64,000 nt of DNA from Acetobacter persici JCM 25330 (GTDB lineage Bacteria; Pseudomonadota; Alphaproteobacteria; Acetobacterales; Acetobacteraceae), in contig NZ_BAJW01000001.1 of assembly GCF_000613905.1 (NCBI RefSeq), positions 55,500 to 119,499 on the forward strand, in the 5' to 3' direction. A program made the position numbers and the translations under genes. The notes beneath the pieces are model-generated. The model saw nothing but the letters and a program-made list of their open reading frames with translations, was not told the DNA's origin and did no database searches. Below are positions 50,279 to 59,805 of the stretch, in pieces. Position 1 is the first letter of the stretch. Every line of letters starts with the position of its first letter.

Positions 50279-50635
50279 ATGACCCTGTATTTCACCAAAG
50301 ACCACGAATGGATCCGCGTAGAAGGCGAAACCGCCACCGTTGGCATCACCAAACATGCGGCTGAAGAGCTGGGTGAACTGGTGTTTGTTGAAGCACGCGA
50401 TGCCGGCACCGTGGTGAAGGCTGGTGACTCCATTGCTGTTGTGGAATCCGTAAAAGCGGCGTCCGATATTTACGCCCCTGTGGACGGGGAAGTGCTGGAC
50501 AACAACCCGCAGCTTTCTGACGACCCGGCCCGCGTCAGCTCCGACCCGGAAGGTGAAGGCTGGATTGTCAAATTCCGTCTGTCCAACCCGGACCAGCTTT
50601 CCGCCCTGATGGATGCAGACGCTACGCCGCCCTGA
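50279..50635 (+). CDS. gcvH: Glycine cleavage system H protein
   Basis: Lipoyl carrier of the glycine cleavage system. The lipoylated Lys lies in [18 protein letters not shown]. It starts [17 protein letters not shown] and has the [14 protein letters not shown] strand. The 118-residue length is normal. A GGAGAG ribosome-binding site precedes the ATG. Confidence 0.97.
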   Translation: MTLYFTKDHEWIRVEGETATVGITKHAAEELGELVFVEARDAGTVVKAGDSIAVVESVKAASDIYAPVDGEVLDNNPQLSDDPARVSSDPEGEGWIVKFRLSNPDQLSALMDADATPP

Positions 50636-50700
50636 TCGCCTGATCAGGCGGCTACGGGAAACGTCATTACTACTGCTCAGCTTTTTCAGGATACCCCCGC

Positions 50701-53619
50701 ATGTTTTCCATTGCTTCCGGTTCGGCCCGCGTGTCTGGTCCTTCTGTTGATACTCTGCCAGCGTTCGCGGGCCTTCAGCCGGAGGCCGGGCCGTTTGTGG
50801 GGCGCCATATCGGCCCCACAGAGGCGGATCTGGCCGTTATGCTCAAAACTGTGGGGGTGTCCTCTCTGGAGGCTCTGACGGCGGAAACCATTCCGGCCGC
50901 CATTCGCGCCACAAAGCCGATGGGTATTGGTGCAGGCTGGACGGAAAGTGCCGTGCTGGCGCGCCTGCGCGAACTGGCCGGGCAGAATCAGGGCATGACG
51001 TCTCTCATCGGGCAGGGCTATTACGGCACCATCCTGCCCGCCGTTATCCAGCGGAACATTCTGGAAAACCCGGCATGGTACACGGCCTATACGCCGTATC
51101 AGCCGGAAATTAGTCAGGGCCGTCTGGAAGCACTGCTGAACTTCCAGACCATGATTACCGAACTCACCGGGCTGGATATTGCCAACGCCTCGCTGCTGGA
51201 TGAAGCCACGGCCGCGGCGGAAGGCATGGCGCTGGCCCGCCGTGTTGCAAAATCTAAAGCCACAGCCTTTTTTGTGGATGCCGACTGCCATCCGCAGACC
51301 ATTGCTGTTCTGAAAACTCGTGCCCTGCCCATGGGTATTACGCTGGTTTACGGCAACCCACTGACGGATCTGGTGCCCACGGACGTGTTCGGCGCCCTGT
51401 TCCAGTATCCCGGCTCGTCCGGCACGGTGGCGGACCCACGCAGCGTGATTGAAGCCCTGCATGCGGCCTCTGGCATTGCCGTGATGGCGGCGGACCCGCT
51501 GGCGCTGACCCTGCTGACCTCTCCGGGGGAACTGGGGGCGGATATCGCGATTGGCTCCACGCAGCGTTTTGGCATTCCCATGGGCTTTGGTGGCCCGCAC
51601 GCGGCTTACATGGCGGTGCGGGATGCGTGGAAGCGCAGCATGCCGGGTCGTCTGGTCGGGGTTTCCGTCGATAGCGCGGGGCGTCCGGCCTATCGTCTGG
51701 CGCTCCAGACGCGCGAGCAGCATATCCGGCGTGAAAAAGCGACCTCCAACATCTGCACAGCACAGGTTCTGCTGGCTGTTATTGCCGGGATGTATGCGGT
51801 TTATCACGGGCCGGAGGGTCTGCGCGCCATTGCCCGCCGCATCAACGGCCTGACGGCGGCCCTCGCGGCTGGCCTGCGGGCGCTGGGTGTCACGGTGGAA
51901 ACCGAAGCGTTTTTTGATACCATTACCGTGCAGGCCGGGGCAGGTGTTCAGGACATTCTGGCCCGTGCCCGTTCCGCTGGCATCAACCTGCGGGATGCCG
52001 GGCATGGCCGTATTGGCATCAGTCTGGATGAAACAAGCTCCGCGCAGACGGTTGCGTCGGTCTGGTCCGCTTTCTGCGCGGAACAGGGCCGGGTGGACCA
52101 GATGGCGGCAGCGCTGGCTCCGGCGAGCAGTGTCATTCCGGAAGCACTGGCGCGGAAAAGTGCCTTCCTGACCCAGCCGATTTTCAGCGCATGCAGTTCC
52201 GAGACGGATATGCTGCGTTATCTGCGCCGCCTGTCTGATAAGGATCTGGCGCTGGACCGCACCATGATCCCGCTCGGCTCCTGCACCATGAAGCTGAACG
52301 CCACGGTGGAAATGCTGCCCATCACATGGCCCGGCTTTTGTGACATTCACCCCTTTGCCCCGCAGGACCAGGCGGAAGGGTATCAGACTCTCTTTGCGGA
52401 TCTGGAAAAATGGCTGTGCGCTATCAGCGGGTATGATGCCGTATCGTTTCAGCCAAACTCCGGGGCGCAGGGTGAATATGCCGGTCTGCTGGCCATCAGC
52501 GCCTATCACCGCGCACAGGGTGATGCACATCGTACGGTTTGCCTGATCCCGGCCTCCGCGCACGGCACCAACCCGGCTTCTGCCCAGATGGCGGGCATGC
52601 AGGTGGTTGTGGTCAGGTGCGATGCGGGCGGCAATATCGACCTTGATGATATGCGCGCCAAAGTGCAGGCCCACGCCCGTGATCTGGCTGCGGTGATGAT
52701 CACTTACCCCTCCACCCACGGCGTGTTTGAAGAAAGCATGCGTGAAATCTGTGATCTGGTGCATGAGGCCGGTGGTCAGGTGTACGTGGATGGCGCGAAC
52801 ATGAACGCACAGGTCGGTCTGGCGCGCCCGGCGGATTACGGCGGGGATGTCAGCCACTTCAACCTGCACAAAACCTTCTGCATTCCGCATGGTGGCGGTG
52901 GCCCGGGTATGGGGCCGATTGGCGTGCGCGCCCATCTGGCGCCGTTCCTGCCCGGCAACCCGGCAGATGCAAACACGGACCTCGCGGTCAGTGCCGCTCC
53001 GTTTGGGTCTGCATCGATCCTGCCAATTTCATGGGCTTATATCCGCCTGATGGGGGATGAAGGTCTTCAGCGCGCGACACAGGTTGCCATCCTGAATGCC
53101 AACTACATTGTCAGCCGTCTGGCGGGGGCATATTCCGTGCTGTATCGCGGGGCCAAAGGCCGGGTGGCGCATGAATGTATTCTGGACCTGCGCCCGCTGA
53201 AGGATAGTGCCGGTGTCACGGTGGATGATATGGCCAAGCGTCTGGTGGATTACGGCTTCCATGCCCCCACTGTCAGCTTCCCGGTTGCAGGCACCTTCAT
53301 GATCGAGCCGACAGAATCTGAAGGGAAGGCGGAACTGGACCGCTTCTGTGATGCCATGCTGGCAATCCGTGAAGAAGTGCGCGCGATTGAAGCGGGCACG
53401 CTCACGGCGGAAGAGTCCGCTCTGCGCCATGCGCCGCATACGGCCAGCGTTGTCACGGCAGAACCGTGGGCGCATGCCTATGCGCGTCAGGACGCGTGCT
53501 TCCCGCCGGGGGTAAAGGCTGCCAGCAAATACTGGCCGCCGGTTGGGCGGATTGATAACGTGCATGGGGACAAGAACCTGATCTGCTCCTGCCCCGATAT
53601 TGCGGAATGGATGGAATAA
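50701..53619 (+). CDS. gcvP: Glycine dehydrogenase (decarboxylating), P protein
   Basis: PLP enzyme that decarboxylates glycine and passes the aminomethyl group to GcvH. The 972 residues form the single-chain type, with both halves fused. It has [37 protein letters not shown] and [14 protein letters not shown]. The PLP-binding Lys lies in [20 protein letters not shown] near residue 725. It completes the gcvTHP operon under riboswitch control. A 14-bp palindrome (CGCCTGATCAGGCG, 50637-50650) lies in the short gcvH-gcvP gap. Confidence 0.97.
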   Translation: MFSIASGSARVSGPSVDTLPAFAGLQPEAGPFVGRHIGPTEADLAVMLKTVGVSSLEALTAETIPAAIRATKPMGIGAGWTESAVLARLRELAGQNQGMTSLIGQGYYGTILPAVIQRNILENPAWYTAYTPYQPEISQGRLEALLNFQTMITELTGLDIANASLLDEATAAAEGMALARRVAKSKATAFFVDADCHPQTIAVLKTRALPMGITLVYGNPLTDLVPTDVFGALFQYPGSSGTVADPRSVIEALHAASGIAVMAADPLALTLLTSPGELGADIAIGSTQRFGIPMGFGGPHAAYMAVRDAWKRSMPGRLVGVSVDSAGRPAYRLALQTREQHIRREKATSNICTAQVLLAVIAGMYAVYHGPEGLRAIARRINGLTAALAAGLRALGVTVETEAFFDTITVQAGAGVQDILARARSAGINLRDAGHGRIGISLDETSSAQTVASVWSAFCAEQGRVDQMAAALAPASSVIPEALARKSAFLTQPIFSACSSETDMLRYLRRLSDKDLALDRTMIPLGSCTMKLNATVEMLPITWPGFCDIHPFAPQDQAEGYQTLFADLEKWLCAISGYDAVSFQPNSGAQGEYAGLLAISAYHRAQGDAHRTVCLIPASAHGTNPASAQMAGMQVVVVRCDAGGNIDLDDMRAKVQAHARDLAAVMITYPSTHGVFEESMREICDLVHEAGGQVYVDGANMNAQVGLARPADYGGDVSHFNLHKTFCIPHGGGGPGMGPIGVRAHLAPFLPGNPADANTDLAVSAAPFGSASILPISWAYIRLMGDEGLQRATQVAILNANYIVSRLAGAYSVLYRGAKGRVAHECILDLRPLKDSAGVTVDDMAKRLVDYGFHAPTVSFPVAGTFMIEPTESEGKAELDRFCDAMLAIREEVRAIEAGTLTAEESALRHAPHTASVVTAEPWAHAYARQDACFPPGVKAASKYWPPVGRIDNVHGDKNLICSCPDIAEWME

Positions 53620-53676
53620 AACCCTCTGCCCGGACGCAGGTGTCCGCCAGAAATTTTGAGACCCAGAAGTTTTGAG

Positions 53677-53708
53677 AAAAGGCGGCTCCGGCAGGGGCCG
53701 CCTTTTTT
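53677..53708. terminator. Terminator between gcvP and esterase gene
   Basis: AAAAGGCGGC pairs with GCCGCCTTTT around a ten-base loop, followed by further T. It can serve both convergent genes. Confidence 0.88.
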
Positions 53709-53744
53709 GTTAAAACGCCGTGTGAGGGGGAGATAAATCTCGCC

Positions 53745-54693
53745 TCAGGCCAGCAGACGGCGCACACCTTCTACAACATCCCGATGCGCTCTCTCGGCCA
53801 GCGGGGACGCCAGCAGGTCAAAACCATGCACCGCGCTGGCATAGACAATCAGGTCCGTTGGCACGGCGGCTTGCCAGAGGCGGTGCGCAAACGTCACATC
53901 CTCATCCCGGAACAGATCCAGTGAGCCGGTGGTGATGATGGTGGGCGGCAGGCCGGACAGATCTTTCATAAAAGCAGGGGATAAATAGCCAAACCGGGGA
54001 TCATCTTCTCGCAGTGTGCCGCGCACGGCGGCCCATGCGTGCCGGTTCTGCGCGCGGGTCCAGACAAATTCTCCCGTTGTCGGATCATCAGAGACCGCGT
54101 CCGGGCCGCCCGTGCGCAGGTCCAGCATGGGATAAATCAGGAACTGCCCGCAGAGCGGCACCTGCTTGCGGTCCCGTGCCAGAAGGGCCGTTGCGGTAGC
54201 AAGACAGCCCCCGCCACTATCCCCCATGACAATAATCCGGCTGGCGTCCACGTCGAGTTCCCCGGCATGGGTATGCAGCCAGACAAGCGCCGCATAAGCA
54301 TCTTCCAGCTCCGGGGAAGGGTATTTCAGGGGCCAGACGATAATCCACCGATACAATAAGGGCCCCCGTTTCCTGCGCCAGCCGGTGGAGGGTTCCGGCC
54401 TGCATGTCCGGCGTGCCCGCAATCATCCCGCCGCCGTGGATGTAGAGAATGGCGGGTGTGGTCTGCGCCTTCGTCTCCGTGGGACGGAACAGCAGCACAC
54501 GCACCTGCGGCGCGTCTTTCGGCCCAGCAATGGTCCGTTCCTCGTAAGAGACTGAAGCCGAATTGAGCAGACTGGTCGTGCCTTCCACCAGTGTGCGCCG
54601 GAAATCCTTCAGGTCGTCTTGGTCCGGGTCAAAGGCGGGGAAAGAACCAACCAGATCGCGTTGTCCGGCATCCACCAGCGGGAGGGTTGTCAT
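53745..54693 (-). CDS. HSL-family alpha/beta hydrolase/esterase (one frame break)
   Basis: Probable carboxylesterase of the hormone-sensitive lipase group. The oxyanion motif is ILYIHGGGMIAG, the nucleophile Ser lies in MGDSGGGCLATA, the Asp in TGSLDLFRDED and the His in ASAVHGFDLL. The frame changes near 54313, fitting loss of two bases; the joined text reads APEIPFP then ELEDAYAALVWLHTH. Repaired length is about 316 residues. The start MTTLPLVDAG is chosen over an upstream Met whose leader is not family-like. No signal peptide. Confidence 0.85.
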
Positions 54694-54711
54694 GCGGCCT
54701 CTCTTTGTCTT

Positions 54712-54740
54712 TTTATTGAAAATATCAATAACAGTATCAA
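54712..54740 (-). promoter_or_regulatory. Candidate promoter of the esterase gene
   Basis: On the minus strand, TTGATA and AATAAA are separated by 17 bases, about 20 bases before the esterase start. TATCAAT also occurs as a direct repeat at 54723 and 54735. The -10 match is only moderate. Confidence 0.3.
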
Positions 54741-54884
54741 TCTCTGTGTATGCGGGCACAGATGTCCGTAAGAGTATAAGCAGCCCAAGCTGAGAGTCGG
54801 GTCACAACTCTGTGTCTGCCTTTGTGCTGCTGATCTGGTATTTTCAGAGCCGGTAAAACGAGGGTCCGGATAAGGAAAACGGTC

Positions 54885-55178
54885 ATGGCAGAGCGCACCC
54901 CCGAGGCTTCCCGCATACCTGACACATGGTTTGCCGCGCGGCGCTATGGCTACGGCGCGGGGCGGCCTGTAAGCCGGCAGGGCTGGGTGACGGTCGGCGC
55001 ATTCCTGTTCGTAACACTTGGCTCGACTCTGGGCATGGTGGTCCTGCGCCCGGAAAGGCCGCTTGTTGCCCTGCTGGTGGTCAATGGCATCAATGTGGTG
55101 GCCGTCGGGCTTTTCCTCTGGGTCTGCAAAACCAGAACCGCAGGCGGCTGGCGCTGGAGATGGGGTGAGAAGGACTAA
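54885..55178 (+). CDS. Small two-helix membrane protein
   Basis: A 97-residue protein with a Trp/Tyr/Gly-rich start (WFAARRYGYGAGRPVSRQGW), two hydrophobic segments (VTVGAFLFVTLGSTLGMVVL and LVALLVVNGINVVAVGLFLW) and a basic Trp-rich end (GGWRWRWGEKD). The R-YGYG...GW opening recurs in small uncharacterised alphaproteobacterial membrane proteins. No function can be assigned. It is divergent from the esterase gene. Confidence 0.65.
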   Translation: MAERTPEASRIPDTWFAARRYGYGAGRPVSRQGWVTVGAFLFVTLGSTLGMVVLRPERPLVALLVVNGINVVAVGLFLWVCKTRTAGGWRWRWGEKD

Positions 55179-55267
55179 GAAGCCTCAGCCCTCAGACCCC
55201 TCAGCCTTAGTTAGGATGCCCTCACCCGTGGTGACGGCGCGGGTTTCTTAAGAGCATTTTGTGCTCT

Positions 55268-56442
55268 TTATTCCGCGTTCCGCACCGGCCCCGCCCGCAG
55301 GGAGAACCGGGTGATTTCCGGAGGGCAGGCAATGCGGAGGGCAAAGCCGGGCCACAGGCCTGTGCCGTTGCTGACATACAGCGTCATGCCGCCTACATCA
55401 TAACGGCCGGAAACAAAGCCGTTATTGCCCCGTGCAACCAGCCGGGCGAGACCCGGCAACATGCCCCCATGTGTGTGGCCGGAGAGTTGCAGGGCCACTC
55501 CCTGCCCGGCGGCGTTCTGGGCCATGCGGGGCTGGTGGTCCATCAGAACCACGGGAGCATGGGCAGGACGACCGGCAAGGGCTGCGTCCAGATCCGGCCC
55601 GGTCTGTCCATGCGCCGGGGCGGAGAGGTCCGTCACACCGGCCAGCACCAGAGAGGCCCCGTTGCGGGTGAGAACGGTATGGGCGTTGAGCAGCATGGTC
55701 ATGCCGAGGCCGGAGAAATGATTGATCCAGTCGTTATAATCGAAAAAATATTCGTGGTTGCCGGGAATCGCAAAGACACCATCTGGCGCATGCAGATTTT
55801 TCAGCGGCGCAATATCAGCCGGCGCATGGCAACTGAGCCGTCAATAAAATCCCCGGTCACAACAATCAGATCGGCTCCGGCGGCATTGGCGCGGGTGACA
55901 ACCGCCTGTGTCCACCGCGTGGAGAATAAACGGCTGATATGCAGATCACTGAGCTGAAGCAGGCGATACCCTTCAAAAGCAGGGGGCAGGCCGGGAATGG
56001 TCACCGTCACATCCCGCACGGGGGGCACGCGGATGGCCCCTGCGACCGCAATGGCTGCCACCACCCCTGCCGCAAGAGCTGCGGTGATACGGTAGGAATC
56101 GGGAATGAACACAAAATGCCCGCGCACAAGGGTTTCTGCCAGTTCGCCCAGATCCAGCGCGATCTGAAAAAGTGCTAAAAACAGAATGGCCCCAAACGCC
56201 CAGTTGAACAGGATAATGAGAGGGCGCGGAAATTCCGGCACAAAAACGGAGCCGGAGGACAGCTTACACCAGAAGAGATACTGGGAGGCCGCCAGCATAA
56301 GGGCTGCCAGAGGGATTTTTAACGCCAGAGGCAGGGTCAGCGGCCAGAGCCAGTTCAGGATCACGATCAGGCACGGCAGAGAAGCAGTCAGCAGCAAAGG
56401 GATGGGTTTCCTTAACGGATGCGGCAACGGGGTGGGCTGCAA
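55268..56442 (-). CDS. Membrane-anchored metallophosphoesterase (one frame break)
   Basis: Calcineurin-like phosphoesterase of the YkuE/YaeI type. The first 150 residues hold four to five membrane helices. The catalytic metal ligands follow: LLQLSDLHIS, VVTGDFIDGS, IPGNHEYFFD, and near the end LSGHTHGGMLPG. The frame breaks near 55819; restoring one G gives AMRRADIAPLKNLHAPDGVF and recovers the GNHE motif. Repaired length is about 391 residues. It follows the TetR gene by 23 bases on the same strand, so they are probably co-transcribed. Substrate is unknown. Confidence 0.85.
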
Positions 56443-56465
56443 AGCCTTCAGCGGAGGGTTGCAAG

Positions 56466-57038
56466 TCAGTATTCCCTGCTTTTGGCGTGCTGTCTGCTTT
56501 TCATCTCATCCAGAATCCGGTCAAAAACATCAGGGCTGCCAAGGGCACGTGCCAGCACAATGGCCCCCTGAATCCCGGCTACAATCTGTTCAGCCTGTTC
56601 CCGCGCGGCCTGATTGGTCTGGCAGCCGGGCCGCAAGGCCACTGTAAGCGTCTCTACCCAGCGGGTAAAATATGTCCGGATAGCGGTGCTGAAGCGGTCC
56701 CGGCTGTCACTCAGCCCCAGCAGACCAACCAGACAGACCCGCTGGCCGGAGGCAAAATAGGTCCGCACATTTTCAAACATGGCCTCAATAGCGGTTGCTG
56801 GAGAGGCGGAGGTTTGCAGGGGGTGAAAAATTTCCTCTTCAAACCAGTGATCAATACTGGTCAGAACCGAGGCCATCATCTCCTCTTTCCCGCCGGGGAA
56901 AAAATGATACAGGCTACCTTTTCCGAGGCCTGTTGTCTGAGAAATCAGGCTCAGGCTTGCGCCCTCATAGCCATGCTCCCGAAAGACTTCGGCCAGCAGG
57001 GGGAGACTATCGGCTTTTTCCGCCACAGTGCGGGCCAT
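56466..57038 (-). CDS. TetR-family regulator
   Basis: A 190-residue repressor-type protein. The helix-turn-helix reads YEGASLSLISQTTGLGKGSL followed by YHFFPGGKEEMM, the strongly conserved TetR end. The ligand domain (VCLVGLLGLSDSRDRF) resembles the YcdC/AcrR-like group with a C-terminal TetR_C domain. The gene starts five bases after the DUF1348 gene, and an operator-like inverted repeat lies before that gene, so autoregulation of the operon is likely. Confidence 0.9.
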   Translation of the reverse strand: MARTVAEKADSLPLLAEVFREHGYEGASLSLISQTTGLGKGSLYHFFPGGKEEMMASVLTSIDHWFEEEIFHPLQTSASPATAIEAMFENVRTYFASGQRVCLVGLLGLSDSRDRFSTAIRTYFTRWVETLTVALRPGCQTNQAAREQAEQIVAGIQGAIVLARALGSPDVFDRILDEMKSRQHAKSREY

Positions 57039-57043
57039 GGCGT

Positions 57044-57508
57044 TTAAAGACCCAGCGCGCTGAGGGAAGGGAAGTCATCCGGGCGGCGGGGGCCGGTCCA
57101 GAGCAGTTTACGGTCGGCCTGAAGGATCGGCAGATCATTGATGGACGCAATCCGCCTGCGCATCAGCCCGTTTTCTGCAAATTCCCATAATTCATTGCCG
57201 TAGGACCGGAACCACTGGCCTGTGCTGTCATGCCATTCATACGCAAAGCGCACCGCCATGCGGTTCAGCCGGAAGCCCCAGAGTTCCTTAACGAGACGAT
57301 AGTCCTGTTCCTGCTGCCATTTACGGGTCAGGAACGCGAGAATTTCGTCTCGCCCTTCAATAAACTCAGTCCGGTTGCGCCAGAAACAGTCAGGCGTATA
57401 GGCCTGCGCAACATGGGCCGGGTCCCGGCTGTTCCACGCATCTTCCGCTGCACGGACTTTTTGTGGGGCGGTCTCTTCCGTAAAGGGAGGCAAGGGAGGT
57501 TTTATCAT
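57044..57508 (-). CDS. DUF1348 (NTF2/SnoaL-like) protein
   Basis: A 154-residue alpha+beta barrel protein of the DUF1348 family. [54 protein letters not shown] and SYGNELWEF are typical. Members are often controlled by TetR regulators beside them, as here, but have no settled reaction. It is the first gene of the operon with the TetR and metallophosphoesterase genes. Confidence 0.88.
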   Translation of the reverse strand: MIKPPLPPFTEETAPQKVRAAEDAWNSRDPAHVAQAYTPDCFWRNRTEFIEGRDEILAFLTRKWQQEQDYRLVKELWGFRLNRMAVRFAYEWHDSTGQWFRSYGNELWEFAENGLMRRRIASINDLPILQADRKLLWTGPRRPDDFPSLSALGL

Positions 57509-57520
57509 GTGAGGCTCTGT

Positions 57521-57549
57521 ACCGATTGGTTTATAGTTTACCTATCAGT
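57521..57549. promoter_or_regulatory. Probable TetR operator
   Basis: ACCGATTGGT (57521-57530) and ACCTATCAGT (57540-57549) form an inverted repeat with eight of ten positions matching and a nine-base spacer. It lies 12-40 bases before the DUF1348 start. Sequences of the ACCGAT-N-ATCGGT kind are common TetR operators. Confidence 0.6.
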
Positions 57550-57642
57550 ACAAAATGCTCTGGTGCAAGAGAGATCGCAGGCACAAAAAACCGCCGCCGG
57601 TAAACCGGGGCGGTTTTAAGGAAGGGGCTTGTAAGACGGATC

Positions 57643-58428
57643 TTACTGCTGACCATCAAACGTAATGGTGTTGTCCTGTGCGCCACTGGTAATGGGGTGC
57701 GCGTTTTCCGGGGCCTGTGCCAGCTGAGTTTCGCCGCCCTGCATCTGGGTCTTTTTGGCCCAGGCCGTCATGACTTCGTTACGGCTGCTGCTGCCATGGC
57801 TGCCAGCGCTGCGCGGGTAGATGAAGCCGTAGGTCGGGTAAATGGAGCCGTAGGTGCCAGAGCGGTTGTTCAGGGCAACGCGCACAGCGGACCAGTCATT
57901 GTTGGGGGACACGTCAATCACCGGAACATTGTGACTGATGCCAGCCTGCGCCCAGTGAGACTGATCAATAATAATCGTGCGGCTGTTTACCACACTGCGC
58001 ACCACAGCCACATGGCCCAGCGGCATGCGGCGGATGCTGCGGAAGTTCAGAACGCTGCCAGCTTCCGGTGCGTTTCCGCGGTCATACACGCCAGCGGCGT
58101 TGTGCCACCAGTCCCGTGCATTGCCATGCAGCATTACATCAGAAGCGGTTTTGGCATAGGCAACACACTGAATGACGTGACCACCGCCATAGCTGCGGCG
58201 GACTGAAAAACGGCGGCCTGATGCCGGGTGCCAGCGGCCACCGGCATAGCGCCCTGAGGCATGGTAGGACGCGGTGGAAAAGGTGATTTTATGGACGGAA
58301 CCATTCCGGTGCCCGTGGCTTACTGTATGGCGGGCCTTGGCAGAGGCAGACTGTGTGAAGGCAGATAACGACAGAAGAGAAACAACGGCCATCGCGAGCT
58401 TGAATTTTCCGGGCCGTCTCTGTCGCAT
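57643..58428 (-). CDS. Secreted CHAP-domain protein
   Basis: Probable cell-wall peptidase or amidase. The signal peptide (KLAMAVVSLLSLSAFTQSASA) is followed by a basic Ser/His/Arg-rich linker. The CHAP core has the nucleophile Cys in GGHVIQCVAYAK and the His in PLGHVAVVRSV, with AGSVLNFRS between. A Gln/Ala-rich tail of about 60 residues ends the protein. The ATG at 58428 is preferred over the double Met 24 bases upstream because AAGAAGG lies at good distance. Length is about 261 residues. Confidence 0.82.
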   Translation of the reverse strand: MRQRRPGKFKLAMAVVSLLSLSAFTQSASAKARHTVSHGHRNGSVHKITFSTASYHASGRYAGGRWHPASGRRFSVRRSYGGGHVIQCVAYAKTASDVMLHGNARDWWHNAAGVYDRGNAPEAGSVLNFRSIRRMPLGHVAVVRSVVNSRTIIIDQSHWAQAGISHNVPVIDVSPNNDWSAVRVALNNRSGTYGSIYPTYGFIYPRSAGSHGSSSRNEVMTAWAKKTQMQGGETQLAQAPENAHPITSGAQDNTITFDGQQ

Positions 58429-58452
58429 GTCAGCGTGCCTTCTTTGCATCAC

Positions 58453-58730
58453 GGTTCAGTCAATGTAGAAACAGATATAAACATCTGCGCAAGTCAGGCA
58501 AGCGCTCATTGCGGGGCAAATTCGCATGGAGGTGGGTTTGCTGAATCATCCACCCCAAAAACAGGAAAATAGGAATACATTCCTATACCCTGCCATGACA
58601 TTGCCTGAATTACCGGCTTCCCGGCCAGAGGGGCAAAAGGTTGCTCTTCTGTTCCGGCTCCATGGATTCGACCTTGCTGTGGCATAGATGTCACGCAAAG
58701 CCGACCCATACGGAGCCGGAAAAGGACGGA
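58453..58730. other. Intergenic region with two inverted repeats
   Basis: I see no convincing gene. ATAGGAAT-AC-ATTCCTAT (58569-58586) is a perfect palindrome-like site. TTCCGGCTCC (58652-58661) and GGAGCCGGAA (58712-58721) are perfect inverted arms 50 bases apart, in the 3' region of the RidA gene. Confidence 0.5.
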
Positions 58731-59081
58731 TTATTTCGTCGTCACAACCATGATTTCGACCAGAATACGCGGGTCAGCCATGACAGCCTGAACGCAGGCG
58801 CGGGCCGGGGCAGCGTTTTCCGGCAGCCAAGCGCTCCAGATCTTGTTCAGGGCATCACGGTCCTTGATGTCCTTCAGCCAGATCTGGGCCTGAAGCAGGC
58901 GGGTGTTGTCCGTGCCGTGCTGCTCCAGCAGGGTGTCGAGCTGTTCCAGAATGTCACGGGTCTGGCCTTCCGCATCAGCGTCCAGATTACGGGCCACAAC
59001 GCCCTGTGTGAAAATAAAGCCGTGATACTCAACCGCAGCAGACAGAATCGGGTTGGGGTTGGTGCGCAGAATTTTGCTCAT
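58731..59081 (-). CDS. RidA/YjgF-family protein
   Basis: Family members hydrolyse reactive enamine/imine intermediates. The 116-residue protein starts MSKILRTNPNPILSAAVEYH and has GQTRDILEQLDTLLEQHG and WLPENAAPARACVQAVMADP. The latter carries the conserved Arg-x-Cys near the active site. A GAGAG ribosome-binding site precedes the ATG at 59081. It resembles the YoaB-like branch, lacking the classic YjgF end. It follows mocA and xdhC on the same strand. Confidence 0.88.
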   Translation of the reverse strand: MSKILRTNPNPILSAAVEYHGFIFTQGVVARNLDADAEGQTRDILEQLDTLLEQHGTDNTRLLQAQIWLKDIKDRDALNKIWSAWLPENAAPARACVQAVMADPRILVEIMVVTTK

Positions 59082-59136
59082 AAGACTCTCTCGGGTTTTC
59101 AGCACAGAGGCTGGCCGGCTCCGTGCCGGCAGGCCT

Positions 59137-59805
59137 TCAGTTTTCAGGGCGTGCGCCCATGTGGTCAACCGGGTCCGGTGCAGAACGTGCATAGGCGGCC
59201 AGCCGTTCCGGCGTGTCAAAATCCACCAGTTCGTTTGCAGAGGCCAGAATCCGATGCACGGCAGGCCCCAGTGCACGCAGAATCGCCCGCCCGCCCTGAT
59301 CTCCCTGCACGGCGGCAAGGGCAGAAAAGTGTGAGGCACCCCACACAACCGGGTTGCCGGGCTTACCATCTCCCCGGTCTGGCGCCGTCGCGGGGGCGTT
59401 AAACAGGGCATGGTCGCGCAACAAGGCGTTCAGCAACGTGACGGAAACCAGCGGCATATCGCCCAGACACACAAGCAGGGCGGAGGCCTGCGCTGCCTGT
59501 GCGGCCGCAATGCCGATTCGCAGTGAAGCGGAAAGTCCGTCCGCCGCATCCTGCGCAATCCGGAACTCCAGCCGCGGCGTGGTCGGGAAAGCCGTGTTGA
59601 TAAGAGAAGACAGGTCAGGCCGGTCAGGAGGCAGAATCACCACCACCTTGCTGACGGTGCTGGCCAGAACGGTGGCCGTTGTGCGCACCAGCATGGGCAC
59701 GCCCTGAGCATCGGTGGCCAGGAGTTTATGAGCCGGTGCCGTGCGGGAGGAACGTCCGGCCGCCAGAATGATGGCAATCGGCGCCCCGGCGCAGGGTTCT
59801 ACCAC
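59137..59805 (-). CDS. MobA-like/MocA-type nucleotidyltransferase
   Basis: Probable molybdenum cofactor cytidylyl- or guanylyltransferase. The NTP-binding start is IAIILAAGRSSRTAPAHKLL, with LVCLGDMPLVSVTLLNALL as the metal-binding Asp block and GNPVVWGASHF later. The GTG start at 59805 overlaps the xdhC stop, so the pair are translationally coupled. XdhC and MocA proteins mature molybdenum hydroxylases, but no such enzyme is encoded in this window. Confidence 0.82.
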   Translation of the reverse strand: MVEPCAGAPIAIILAAGRSSRTAPAHKLLATDAQGVPMLVRTTATVLASTVSKVVVILPPDRPDLSSLINTAFPTTPRLEFRIAQDAADGLSASLRIGIAAAQAAQASALLVCLGDMPLVSVTLLNALLRDHALFNAPATAPDRGDGKPGNPVVWGASHFSALAAVQGDQGGRAILRALGPAVHRILASANELVDFDTPERLAAYARSAPDPVDHMGARPEN

